Program-made: the position numbers and the translations under genes
In this document: piece after piece, positions 23,751 to 32,215 of the stretch
Position numbering within the stretch: position 1 is the first letter of the stretch
How the letters are laid out: every line of letters starts with the position of its first letter
Notes under the pieces: model-generated
What the model saw: only the letters and a program-made list of their open reading frames with translations
What the model was told of the DNA's origin: nothing
The model's database searches: none
NCBI RefSeq assembly: GCF_026000115.1
Contig: NZ_AP026867.1
Location: forward strand, 4,459,716 to 4,523,715
Direction: 5' to 3'
Source of the DNA: Aureispira anguillae
Lineage (GTDB): Bacteria; Bacteroidota; Bacteroidia; Chitinophagales; Saprospiraceae
DNA length: 64,000 nt

Positions 23751-25529
23751 TTATTCTTCCTCATCTACCTTCGTATCATCGGCTTCTAATTCCGCTAAAA
23801 TACCCAAGTCATCCATCCCTGTCCAAATGTCTTTCATTTCAAACATATCAGGTTGTAAAGAAACCATTTTTCGATCCTCTGGATCTTTTAATAACTCTCT
23901 TGCCAACTCTTTAAATTTCATTTGATAAGCCGCCAAAGTCCATTTACCAAATAGCGTATGTCCCCCTTCATACAATTGCATCCTATATTCTTCATAAGTT
24001 GTAATGTACCCTGCATAAGAATTTGCATAAGGAGAAAGCAATACTTCAGACACTCCCCGCTCTTCTAGTACTTTGGCAACAGTATTTCTCAAACGAGCCC
24101 CTGCTATGGTCGTAATTTCGGCAGGTACCCCTACAATGGCAAGGTTGCCAATGATAAGAATCTGTAACGGCAATATTTTTGGAATCCAAGGTGTTTTTTT
24201 TCCATAGCCTACCTTATTTGCAAACTTAATCAACTTAATAGAAGGATCTACAAAACCAGGAACCACTAATTTCTCAGGGTGCACGGCTCCTGCGGTCACA
24301 CCCGTATTGTGATTAATAACAATTGCTTTGGGATGGTGGGCATTGTAATAACCAATCACTTTCTTTTGGCGCTCTGTATTCTTACTCATACGTGCAGCCA
24401 TCACCTCTACTTGGCGGATTGAGCCCAAAAATACCCGAACAGCTTGCCCCACGATCTTAGCAGCACCCTGCCCGTCCGTAGTTCCCTCCAAAAAAGACAT
24501 TCCCCAAGTAGGATCACTAGTCGTTTCATGCTTTAAGCCCCCTGTATAAGATTCCTCTATGCCAATATCCGACATATCAACATACATCAAGATAGCATCC
24601 AAATCACCACTGATCGTTTTACCGATTTTAGAAGCAGAATCAAAAATTTCTTTGGCCTTATCCGATTGCAAGCCGCCATTATAAGCAGCACTTTCATAAT
24701 CATCTAAGTGTTTGCCACGATATTCTCTATGTTTGCGCTCCCAAATAAAATTAGGGCTAATATCGCCTGCTGCATCTTGTGCAAAAGCCGTTACAATATT
24801 TTTATTGTCGTATTTTTCTTGCAAATATTGTTCAAATAAATCCGCAGCATAACCCTTGTTGTCATAACAAACCTTATTGTAACGATTCGACACACTAGTG
24901 GTATGGACGCCAAACCAATTAAAACTACCAATTGGTTGTCCTTCATGATCGTCAAAACGCAATAATTTCATGGTTCGGTCTGCGGCAAGATGGCGTTTTT
25001 TGACAGGTACACGTACACCTACCTCAGGGTTTTGGTTATAAGCTTTGATTGATCGATTAAAACAGATCTCAGCCTCTTTATCAAACTCCCCTTTGTGGTG
25101 ACGAATGCTTCCAGGTTTAAGGTTTTTGTCGGCTTCAACAATTGCTTTTACAATAGCATCAGAATAACGTAAATAGACATCTTCTTGAAAGCCTGGTGTT
25201 GTAAAATTATACGCCAAATGCTGCGTATATCCCCCAGCCGCACTATGGGTGTGTTGTGCAGTAATCATTATATTGGCATCTGAATACCCCAAGGTCGAAT
25301 ATTCTAAACCTAAACGAGCAACGACTCTAGCCTTTAGATAATTGGTTGAAAAGCAAAAATCTGCATTTACAAAAGCAATCTTCTTTCCCTTTGATTCTAT
25401 CACAAATGCTCTTGCAAATTGCGGAGTTTCTATTCCTTGTAAGTTGTGAAAATGCATGCCATATCCTAGCATTCCGACACCTTCTTTAAAATAAGTCATT
25501 TCGACTTTACTAACACCAATTTTATACAT
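23751..25529 (-). CDS. Neutral/alkaline ceramidase-like amidohydrolase
   Basis: The 592-residue protein matches the N-terminal domain of neutral ceramidases. Key parts are 'FVNADFCF', 'MITAQHTHSAAGGY' with zinc-binding His residues, 'FNWFGVHTTSVSNRY' and 'AFAQDAAGDISPN', the region of the nucleophile and oxyanion site. Later 'GVTAGAVHPEKLVVP' and 'VPAEITTIAGARLR' are also typical. Family members hydrolyse ceramide to sphingoid base and fatty acid. Unlike secreted ceramidases it has no signal peptide, and the C-terminal immunoglobulin-like domain appears shortened. It is therefore probably cytosolic with a possibly different amide substrate. It heads a likely operon with the PLP enzyme. Confidence 0.85.
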   Translation of the reverse strand: MYKIGVSKVEMTYFKEGVGMLGYGMHFHNLQGIETPQFARAFVIESKGKKIAFVNADFCFSTNYLKARVVARLGLEYSTLGYSDANIMITAQHTHSAAGGYTQHLAYNFTTPGFQEDVYLRYSDAIVKAIVEADKNLKPGSIRHHKGEFDKEAEICFNRSIKAYNQNPEVGVRVPVKKRHLAADRTMKLLRFDDHEGQPIGSFNWFGVHTTSVSNRYNKVCYDNKGYAADLFEQYLQEKYDNKNIVTAFAQDAAGDISPNFIWERKHREYRGKHLDDYESAAYNGGLQSDKAKEIFDSASKIGKTISGDLDAILMYVDMSDIGIEESYTGGLKHETTSDPTWGMSFLEGTTDGQGAAKIVGQAVRVFLGSIRQVEVMAARMSKNTERQKKVIGYYNAHHPKAIVINHNTGVTAGAVHPEKLVVPGFVDPSIKLIKFANKVGYGKKTPWIPKILPLQILIIGNLAIVGVPAEITTIAGARLRNTVAKVLEERGVSEVLLSPYANSYAGYITTYEEYRMQLYEGGHTLFGKWTLAAYQMKFKELARELLKDPEDRKMVSLQPDMFEMKDIWTGMDDLGILAELEADDTKVDEEE

Positions 25530-25823
25530 AGGTTCTCTCTTTTATTAAAATTTAATGGCTGAAGCTGTTTGGTCATTATAAAATAGCACAATAGCTAAGC
25601 AAATAGTGGTTTTTAAGACAACAATTTTCTCTAGTTAATGGTTTCTTTTTACCCTAAAAATGATGCTTATTTTACAGCAAAAATCATGTCAAATTTTAAC
25701 TAACCATTTAATTAAACAAAAAAATCCAATACAATCCAAATAAAAGCTTTTATTCTTTGTAAAAAAGCCTAAATCAAGGATAGAAATGGGCATTAATAAG
25801 CCTCAAAATGCAAGTCTTTCCAA
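25530..25823. other. AT-rich intergenic DNA upstream of the ceramidase-like gene
   Basis: No gene or repeat is recognisable. It should contain the minus-strand promoter of the ceramidase operon, but no convincing boxes stand out. Confidence 0.3.
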
Positions 25824-25858
25824 CAAAAAAGAAGCCCTATCGATAAGATAAGGCTTCT
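25824..25858 (-). terminator. Terminator of the kinase-like gene
   Basis: On the minus strand, 25847-25858 pairs with 25830-25841 with one C/A mismatch and a 5-nt loop, then six T residues. Confidence 0.85.
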
Positions 25859-25888
25859 TCTATACTGCGCTAATAAGGTCTGGGGCTA

Positions 25889-27040
25889 CTACATGTAAGG
25901 AGAAGTATAATCTATTTTAAGTCCCGCAGAAAGTCCTTTAGCAAATACATCTACAAAATCCTTTTTCTTTAATGCTGTTGCGTCTAGTTTCCCTGTCTTT
26001 CCTCCCTTACTAATAATATCGTAAATCATATCCGCACAGCCTTCTGGAGATTTTTCAATCTTGAGTAATTCCGCCTTAATATCTTTTTCTTTTTCTTCTG
26101 TAATATTCATGTCGGCCTCTGTATCGAGTCCTAACAATTTTCCTGTCAATAGGTCAATAAAAACATTTTTCAGATTAGCTCTATAGCTATTTCCCTCCCA
26201 AGGAAGTCGATCTACATTACAAACCCTAATATCTGCAATATGCTGTTTCCCTAAATCAAATAACAATTGAGCCTGTTTATCAACCAACTTAGTCTGTCCT
26301 TCATCAGCATACCAACCTATACCGAAGAAACCCTCCTGTAGATACTTGATTTCTCCTGTAACTTGATAAGTATACCCATCATCCAACACGATTTCAGCAT
26401 GTTCTGGCACAGAAACACCGTGTGCTGCTTGAGCATTCAAGCCAGTTTCTTCATCTTTAGCCCCCCCTACCTTTTTTAGGTAATAGTTTTGATGGTTGTG
26501 CTTAATTTTGTAAATAGGATGTGTTCCTTGGGTATCCACTTTTTCAGGTGTTAATTTTGTTCCCACTTCAATCCCATCTAATTTTCCTTTAATTTTTGCA
26601 ACCTCTTTTCTGGCGTCTTTTTTATCTACTGGTACATCAGGCAACTTCAGTTGTTCTAAACGCCTCATAAGATCTAATTCATCCTCATCATTTTGTTCGG
26701 ACAAATCTTGCTCTGGCTCAATGGGCTTTTTTAACATTTCCAATCGTTTCCATAGATCCCCTAAACCATCATCCTTTTCATCCTCATCCTTACTGACCTT
26801 TTCAATAGGCTTTTTATCTTTCTTTTGTAGACTATCTTCCTCCTCTTGCGTTTGAGGTAATGCTTCATTCAACTGCTCCAGTTTGCCAAATTCATCCCCT
26901 TTTTCAATGCCCTTTTGTAATTTAACAATTGGATCATCTTCTAAGGTAAGATCTAATGAAGTTTTATTCTTTAAATCTTTATCACTATTAACTGACTGCT
27001 GGTCAAAGTCTTGAAAGTTTGGATCTTGATAACTACTCAT
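25889..27040 (-). CDS. Actin-fragmin kinase/PI3-4K-like fold protein with disordered acidic N-terminus
   Basis: Residues 1-~150 of 383 are charged, low-complexity and probably disordered. The rest reads as an atypical kinase: 'HQNYYLKKVGG' could hold the ATP-binding lysine, and 'LGKQHIADIRVCNVDRLPW' contains Asp277 in the N-x-DRLP catalytic motif. 'NLKNVFIDL' follows, and 'LGLDTE' holds Asp306, equivalent to the metal-binding Asp. This pattern is that of the actin-fragmin kinase family, which is related to HipA and PI3/4 kinases. There is no signal peptide. A kinase of this type with a long unstructured leader could be an effector delivered by a contractile or other secretion system, but no such genes are nearby. 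Activity remains to be shown. Confidence 0.6.
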   Translation of the reverse strand: MSSYQDPNFQDFDQQSVNSDKDLKNKTSLDLTLEDDPIVKLQKGIEKGDEFGKLEQLNEALPQTQEEEDSLQKKDKKPIEKVSKDEDEKDDGLGDLWKRLEMLKKPIEPEQDLSEQNDEDELDLMRRLEQLKLPDVPVDKKDARKEVAKIKGKLDGIEVGTKLTPEKVDTQGTHPIYKIKHNHQNYYLKKVGGAKDEETGLNAQAAHGVSVPEHAEIVLDDGYTYQVTGEIKYLQEGFFGIGWYADEGQTKLVDKQAQLLFDLGKQHIADIRVCNVDRLPWEGNSYRANLKNVFIDLLTGKLLGLDTEADMNITEEKEKDIKAELLKIEKSPEGCADMIYDIISKGGKTGKLDATALKKKDFVDVFAKGLSAGLKIDYTSPYM

Positions 27041-27226
27041 TGTTTATTTATTTACTTGGATGATTCATTGGTAAAATAACACACTTCTACAGGCTATTTT
27101 TAATCACCTAAAATAAGTAAAAATATTTGCAATAAAAAATTGTATTTTAAAAGTTATGGTTATTTAATTCATAAGCTAACTTTGCCCCATAAACCAACAC
27201 ACTGAGATTAAGAAAAGACAACCTGT

Positions 27227-27474
27227 CCAAAAATAAAAAAACCAACCTGAGCGTATCAAGTTGGTTGGTTATTTATTTATTTTATTTTTATCGGAACTTC
27301 TTCTCTTAGACCTATAATACTATATTGTATTAATCTTCGCATCTAGCATAAAAGGTTTTTTCCTACTTTCAATTCAAATCTATATCTTTCATATTTCAAA
27401 ACAGCCTCCAAGAACAAAAATCACTAAAAACCAAATCATTACACATGTAAATAAAATAACTTTATTTTCAATAT
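27227..27474 (-). repeat. Tandem duplicated non-coding unit, copy 1 (candidate sRNA with terminator)
   Basis: This ~248-bp unit recurs 360 bases away at 27587-27837 in the same orientation with few differences. On the minus strand both copies contain conserved TTGGAGG, AAATATGAAAGATATAG, a TAATAC/GTATTA mini-hairpin and GAAGTTCCGATAAAAATAAA. They end in a terminator: AACCAACTTGA/TCAGGTTGGTT (27240-27266) with a T run. Short frames are not conserved between copies, because an early stop differs. A duplicated small RNA is the simplest reading; a duplicated 3' UTR is the alternative. The surrounding 27041-27226 has no feature. Confidence 0.6.
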
Positions 27475-27586
27475 GATTCACTTTCTCAAAATTATATTCC
27501 CCTAACATCTTTTACATTAATAAATTATATGGCAGAACCTCTATTAATAAAGAATAAAATTAGGGCTTATTCAAAATTAAATACTG

Positions 27587-27837
27587 CCAAAAATAAAAAA
27601 AACCAACCTGAGCACATCAAGTTGGTTGGTTATTTTCTTTACTTTATTTTTATCGGAACTTCTTCTCCTAGACCTATAATACTATATGGTATTAATTTTC
27701 GCATCTAACATAAAAGTTTTTTTTCCTAAACTACAATTCAAATCTATATCTTTCATATTTCAAAACAACCTCCAAGAATAAAACACACTACAAGTCAATT
27801 TATTATATATACAAATAAGTTAACTTTATTTTCAATG
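27587..27837 (-). repeat. Tandem duplicated non-coding unit, copy 2 (candidate sRNA with terminator)
   Basis: Second copy of the unit at 27227-27474. Its terminator stem is 27601-27611 with 27617-27627; only the loop differs (two bases), while the stem is unchanged. It lies directly downstream of the hsp20 terminator on the same strand. Confidence 0.6.
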
Positions 27838-27889
27838 TGGCGCATCTTCCAAAATTTACATTTTCCCACATATATAGCCCACTAATAGA

Positions 27890-27923
27890 TAAAAAGTTAT
27901 CTCGGCACAAAACCGAGACAACT
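27890..27923 (-). terminator. Terminator of the hsp20 gene
   Basis: On the minus strand, 27913-27923 pairs with 27895-27905 with one mismatch and a 7-nt loop, followed by a T run. Confidence 0.85.
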
Positions 27924-27965
27924 TAAAAACCTATAATTACTACTCATCTTTAATGCTATCCTACC

Positions 27966-28445
27966 TTAAAGCACATCAATGCTCAATTTTGTTTCCTCTA
28001 CTTCCTTTTTAGGAATAGAAACTACTAATACACCTGCCTCATAACTTGCTTCAATTTTATCTACATTCACTGTATTTTCTGGAATTGTAAACGTTCTTTT
28101 AAACTCACTACTAACAAACTCTTTGTGTGTATAACCTTCTCCCTCATTTTTATCTTCTTTCTTTTCTTCTTTTTTTGCCGAAATCGTCAAGGTTCCTTGA
28201 TCCAATTCCACTGTAAAATCTGATTTATTAAATCCAGGAGCAGCTACTTCAATAAAATAGTGTTCCGCTCTATCTTTAATATTAACTGCGGGAACATTGT
28301 GGTATCTATTATTGGCTACTGCTCTACAAGCTTTAGCTTCTCTTGCTGCTCTTTTTGTAAAAAAATCATCTGCAAAAAATTCATTCCACAAAGAAGGAAA
28401 AGAAGTTGTTGTTGGACGGTTAAAATTTCTTGTTACTAATCTCAT
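27966..28445 (-). CDS. Small heat shock protein, Hsp20/alpha-crystallin family
   Basis: The 159-residue protein has an N-terminal arm (residues 1-~48) with 'SLWNEFFADDFF', an alpha-crystallin domain (~50-150) and a short tail. Diagnostic motifs are 'VPAVNIKDRAEHYFIEVAAPGF', represented here by its core VNIKD and EVAAPGF, 'GTLTISAKK', 'SEFKRTFTIPENV'-like FKRTFTIPE, and 'YEAGVLVVSIPKK' with the GVL signature. It is an ATP-independent holdase preventing aggregation under stress. It has its own terminator; no CIRCE-type inverted repeat is seen upstream. A Lys/Glu-rich insertion near residues 95-106 is slightly longer than usual. Confidence 0.95.
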   Translation of the reverse strand: MRLVTRNFNRPTTTSFPSLWNEFFADDFFTKRAAREAKACRAVANNRYHNVPAVNIKDRAEHYFIEVAAPGFNKSDFTVELDQGTLTISAKKEEKKEDKNEGEGYTHKEFVSSEFKRTFTIPENTVNVDKIEASYEAGVLVVSIPKKEVEETKLSIDVL

Positions 28446-28753
28446 AATTCTTGTATTTTTTTAATGTTAACCGCTTTCTAGTCTCTTATTGCTGTACTCA
28501 CGGTCAATGGTTGTATTGTTATAAATTAATTGTTGTGTTGTTGCTTTCTATTAGTCAAATCAAATACCAATTGAAAAAAAGCGACAAAAAGAACAAAAAA
28601 CTCAAAAACAACCGCCAAAATGTCACAAAAATTATTTCCCAAAATGCCAAAATGTCAAAAAACGATAAAATCAGCTTATCCTTGGTGCCGATCTAATGAT
28701 TCCCCCTTAACCTATTAACGCAAAAACCTAATAAAGTAACGGTACGCTGTAAG
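28446..28753. other. Intergenic DNA upstream of hsp20
   Basis: It is 308 bases, AT-rich, with an A/C-rich stretch at 28565-28670. No CIRCE element, RNA gene or credible frame is recognisable; it must contain the hsp20 promoter. Confidence 0.3.
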
Positions 28754-29677
28754 TTATTTATACAAACTTTGATAAAAATACGAATTCAATAATTTGCGCT
28801 GGTAATGTGCTATCGCTTGTCCCACTAAGGTCTCATCTTTTGCTGCACGATATTCAAAATTAGCGGAATCATTCTCAAAATATATCTTATTCTCTAGTAC
28901 CTTTAAATAAAACCGTACTCGCCCCGTTTCTTGCTCTGCATAAATTTGAGTTGCTGCTGTGTTTAGAAATTTTTGATAAGCCTTTTTAGGATATTTGGTG
29001 CGCAATAAGTTGGTCAAATAATCGATTGCTTGCTTATCAATTGCCCCATAATTGTAATTAACCCTCCCAAAAGCATAGGGCGCTAGATAAGTGATGGCCT
29101 GTTCTGACTTGCCCAAATATTGGTAACAGGTAGCAAATATTTTATCATTATCCAATTGCTGTCGCCGAGCAAGTTCCAACCAATCTTTTTGCAAAGAATC
29201 GATGTAATTTTGATGAAAAAACAAAGCCGTTTCATAATCCTTCTCCCCCATTGCAATATTCCTTAGACCAACTAAAGCAGATAATTTGGCACGATCAGCA
29301 ATAAGCCCTTGCGCAAAGTAATCTTCCACAAAATCCGTGGTCAACACTCGATCGTAATACCTTTTTGCCTGCTCATAATTTCGCATCAAAAAAGCTTCCT
29401 CTGCCAATAAATTATAAAGCCTTGCTGCATATTCTTCTTTTTCACAGCCATATTTTTGTAGGGCAAGATCAGACGCACGATAGCGATCATTGATGCCATT
29501 CTCCGTTATCATTTTTTGATAAAAGGTTTCGATTTTTGACAACGGTGGAGCCAAAAAACTAGGCGTATCGGCTGTTTCACAAGCCAACAAATGATTTTCC
29601 TGCGCTAATAAGTTTTGAAAAGAAAGGATGGATAGAACCATTACCCAACTACAGAATAACTTCATACACTTACTCAT
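28754..29677 (-). CDS. Exported TPR-like protein of unknown function
   Basis: The 307-residue protein has a signal peptide ending near 'NLLAQENH' (start may be Met5, 'MKLFCSW'). The rest is helical with tetratricopeptide-like pairs: 'ARLYNLLAEEAFLMRNYEQAKRYYDRVL', of which LMRNYEQAKRYYDRVL is the clearest unit, then 'GEKDYETALFFHQNYIDSL' and 'CYQYLGKSEQAITYLAPYA'. TPR arrays mediate protein contacts, so a periplasmic scaffold role is inferred. It lies downstream of argS on the same strand, but the argS terminator separates them. I do not recognise a named family. Confidence 0.7.
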   Translation of the reverse strand: MSKCMKLFCSWVMVLSILSFQNLLAQENHLLACETADTPSFLAPPLSKIETFYQKMITENGINDRYRASDLALQKYGCEKEEYAARLYNLLAEEAFLMRNYEQAKRYYDRVLTTDFVEDYFAQGLIADRAKLSALVGLRNIAMGEKDYETALFFHQNYIDSLQKDWLELARRQQLDNDKIFATCYQYLGKSEQAITYLAPYAFGRVNYNYGAIDKQAIDYLTNLLRTKYPKKAYQKFLNTAATQIYAEQETGRVRFYLKVLENKIYFENDSANFEYRAAKDETLVGQAIAHYQRKLLNSYFYQSLYK

Positions 29678-29902
29678 TAATTTTTAAAAGTATTTACCAA
29701 TCAGCAATACTGTTTTAAATCTATTTTGGATATCGTGTATAGTTCTTTCTATATGGTAATTGTCTTTTTGGTTAGATGTGATGCAGCCACAATTGCTGCT
29801 GTTCTTATAGGTCGTAGTGCAATTAAACAATCCCTATGTCTTACTAAACTTTAATTTTGCAACTTTAGTATATTCCTTTTCTATTTTTAGGATTTTTTTA
29901 AC

Positions 29903-29939
29903 AAAAAGCGACCTCAAAGTTCAATAACTTCAAGGTCGC
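29903..29939 (-). terminator. Terminator of argS
   Basis: On the minus strand, AGGTCGC-side bases 29933-29939 pair with 29908-29914 and an inner AACTT/AAGTT stem forms across a small internal loop; five T residues follow. Confidence 0.85.
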
Positions 29940-29967
29940 CTCTATTTTTTCTCTATTTTTTTCTCCG

Positions 29968-31917
29968 TTACATTCTATCTGGCATCTGCATACCAATTAG
30001 CTTTCCAGCCGCTTTTAATGCAGTTGCTACCGCCTTGCTCATATCCAAACGGAAAGAAGTGGCAGCAGGATTATCGGCATCCAAAATTGTTGTATGCCCC
30101 CAAAATTTATGAAACTCCTTCGCCAATTCGTACATATAGTTGGCTATATCCGCAGGATTGTAATTTTGCGCTGCTTTCTGAATGGTAGAAGGCAATTCAT
30201 GCACCAAAACTAAAATATCTCGCTCTACATCACTCAGTTGATAGCTAGAATAATCAACCAATTCAATTCCCTTTTCTACCACCATTCTTTGTACAGACTG
30301 AGTTCTTACATGCGCATTTTGGATATAAGGTCCCGTTTGTCCTTGCAAATCAATAGACTGCTTAGGGTCAAAAACCATGGTCTTTTTAGGCTCTACTTTT
30401 AAGATATAAAACTTCAAAGCCCCCAAAGCTACCGCTTCCCAAATTTTGATTTTTTCAGTTTCTGCCAAATCTCCTAATTTCTCTCTGCTTTCCGATTCTG
30501 CTTTTACATTGGCAACAACATCAGCCATTAAGTGATCGGCATCTACTACCGTTCCTTCTCTGGATTTCATTCTACCCGTTGTCAAATTGACCATTCCATA
30601 AGACAAATGGTGACAATTCTTAGCAAAAGAGTGCCCCAAACGTTTTAGCGTTTCAAACAAGACCTTAAAATGATAGTCCTGCTCATTTCCAACGACATAA
30701 ACCATCTTATCCATGCCAAAGTCCTTGAATCTCAAAGAAGCTGTTCCCAAATCTTGGGTGATGTACATCGAGGTTCCATCGCTTCTTAAAACCACTTTTT
30801 CATCCAGTTTCGCATCCGTCAAATCAATCCAAGTAGAGCCATCGTCCTTCTTAAAAAAGATGCTCTTTTCGGTTGCCAACTCATCCAATACCAATTGCTT
30901 TCCTGCCAAGTAAGTTTTAGACTCATAATACAATTGGTCAAAATCAACGCCTAGTTTTTCGTAAGTTTCCTTAAACCCATCATAAACCCAACCGTTCATT
31001 TCATTCCACAAAGCTCTGACCTCTTCATCATTGGCTTCCCATTTTTGGAGCATTTCTTTAGTTGCCTGACCTAAGACACTGTATTGATTAAAATAAACTG
31101 TCTTGCAAAAATCTCCTTTTATATATTTTTTAAAGCCTTCTTCAAACATTGACTCCGCAATCTTTTCTCGTTCTGTCTCATCATCAATGCCTTTTAGTTG
31201 CTTTTTATTTATAAACCTATTTTTAGCTAATTTTGTCTTCGCATGAGCAATGGCTTTTTGACCTTCTTCTGTCTCCTGCCATACCTTATACTCTGCCTGA
31301 AAGTGTTTTTCAAATTCTACATAATAATGCCCGACCAAATGATCGCCCTTTTTCCCTGTAGAGGCAGGCGTTTCACCATTCCCCCATTTTTGCCAAGCCA
31401 GCATAGATTTGCAGATATGCACCCCTCTATCGTTGATGATTTGTACTTTTTTAACATCATAACCTGCTGCTTTTAAGATTTCAGCAGTTGCATAACCCAA
31501 CAAGTTGTTTCTAATATGTCCCAAATGCAACGGCTTATTGGTATTGGGCGAAGAATATTCCACCAACACTGTCTGACCATTGGCAGCTTGCTGTCCATAA
31601 CTTTCGGCTGCTAGTACTTCTTTAACAAAATTTGTCCAATAAGCATCTCCAATGCTCAAATTGCAAAAACCAGGTCCAGCAGATACTGCATTTGCCAAAA
31701 TATCTGTTTGCAACATCAATTGCCCCGCCATATCAGCCGCTATCTCATTGGGTTTTTTGCCCAACAATTTCGCAAAAGGAAAGGTTATAACACTATAGTC
31801 GCCTTCCAAATGCTTTGGAATTTGTTTGATTTGAACTTGTTTGGTTTCTATTTTTTTATCATAAAGCGTCTCTATCGCCTCACAAACGTTCTCTTTTATT
31901 ATATTTTCTATGTTCAT
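29968..31917 (-). CDS. argS: Arginyl-tRNA synthetase
   Basis: This 649-residue class I synthetase charges tRNA-Arg with arginine in the cytosol. The N-terminal Add-1 domain (1-~110) recognises the tRNA. 'VEYSSPNTNKPLHLGHIRNN' contains the HIGH motif as HLGH. 'GRMKSREGTVV' is the ArgRS form of the KMSKS loop, and 'GPYIQNAHVRTQS' lies at the start of the C-terminal DALR anticodon-binding domain. The length is slightly above the usual ~580 because of insertions in the catalytic core, common in Bacteroidota. An essential housekeeping gene, apparently monocistronic. Confidence 0.97.
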   Translation of the reverse strand: MNIENIIKENVCEAIETLYDKKIETKQVQIKQIPKHLEGDYSVITFPFAKLLGKKPNEIAADMAGQLMLQTDILANAVSAGPGFCNLSIGDAYWTNFVKEVLAAESYGQQAANGQTVLVEYSSPNTNKPLHLGHIRNNLLGYATAEILKAAGYDVKKVQIINDRGVHICKSMLAWQKWGNGETPASTGKKGDHLVGHYYVEFEKHFQAEYKVWQETEEGQKAIAHAKTKLAKNRFINKKQLKGIDDETEREKIAESMFEEGFKKYIKGDFCKTVYFNQYSVLGQATKEMLQKWEANDEEVRALWNEMNGWVYDGFKETYEKLGVDFDQLYYESKTYLAGKQLVLDELATEKSIFFKKDDGSTWIDLTDAKLDEKVVLRSDGTSMYITQDLGTASLRFKDFGMDKMVYVVGNEQDYHFKVLFETLKRLGHSFAKNCHHLSYGMVNLTTGRMKSREGTVVDADHLMADVVANVKAESESREKLGDLAETEKIKIWEAVALGALKFYILKVEPKKTMVFDPKQSIDLQGQTGPYIQNAHVRTQSVQRMVVEKGIELVDYSSYQLSDVERDILVLVHELPSTIQKAAQNYNPADIANYMYELAKEFHKFWGHTTILDADNPAATSFRLDMSKAVATALKAAGKLIGMQMPDRM

Positions 31918-32116
31918 GATACTATTATTAATAGTTTATTGGATTTTTTGTTTTTATCCTAAAAAGCAAAAAAGCATCTTAGAGCCTTTCTTCATTTTCT
32001 TTTCGATGAAAACCAAATTTAGACAAGCTCTTATTTGAAATGAATAAAAATTCATCTCAAATGATTTCCTAACAAACTATGCTCTTCTTCTAATGCTAGG
32101 TTTTATTATAAGTTTG

Positions 32117-32124
32117 CAAAGATA
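32117..32124 (-). promoter_or_regulatory. Possible -7 box upstream of argS
   Basis: The minus strand reads TATCTTTG, matching TAnnTTTG, about 200 bases upstream of the argS start. No -33 TTTG at standard spacing is seen. Confidence 0.3.
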
Positions 32125-32215
32125 ATTAACTTAGAAACTATATAAACCATTTGGCTGGCAAAAAATTCCCTTGGTGGAGATATTTTTCACTAGACTCCTT
32201 AAATCCCCAAATAGA

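Noticed and set aside
28451-28696. 81-codon frame upstream of hsp20
   Set aside because: Lys/Asn-rich translation of AT-rich promoter DNA, with no family resemblance.
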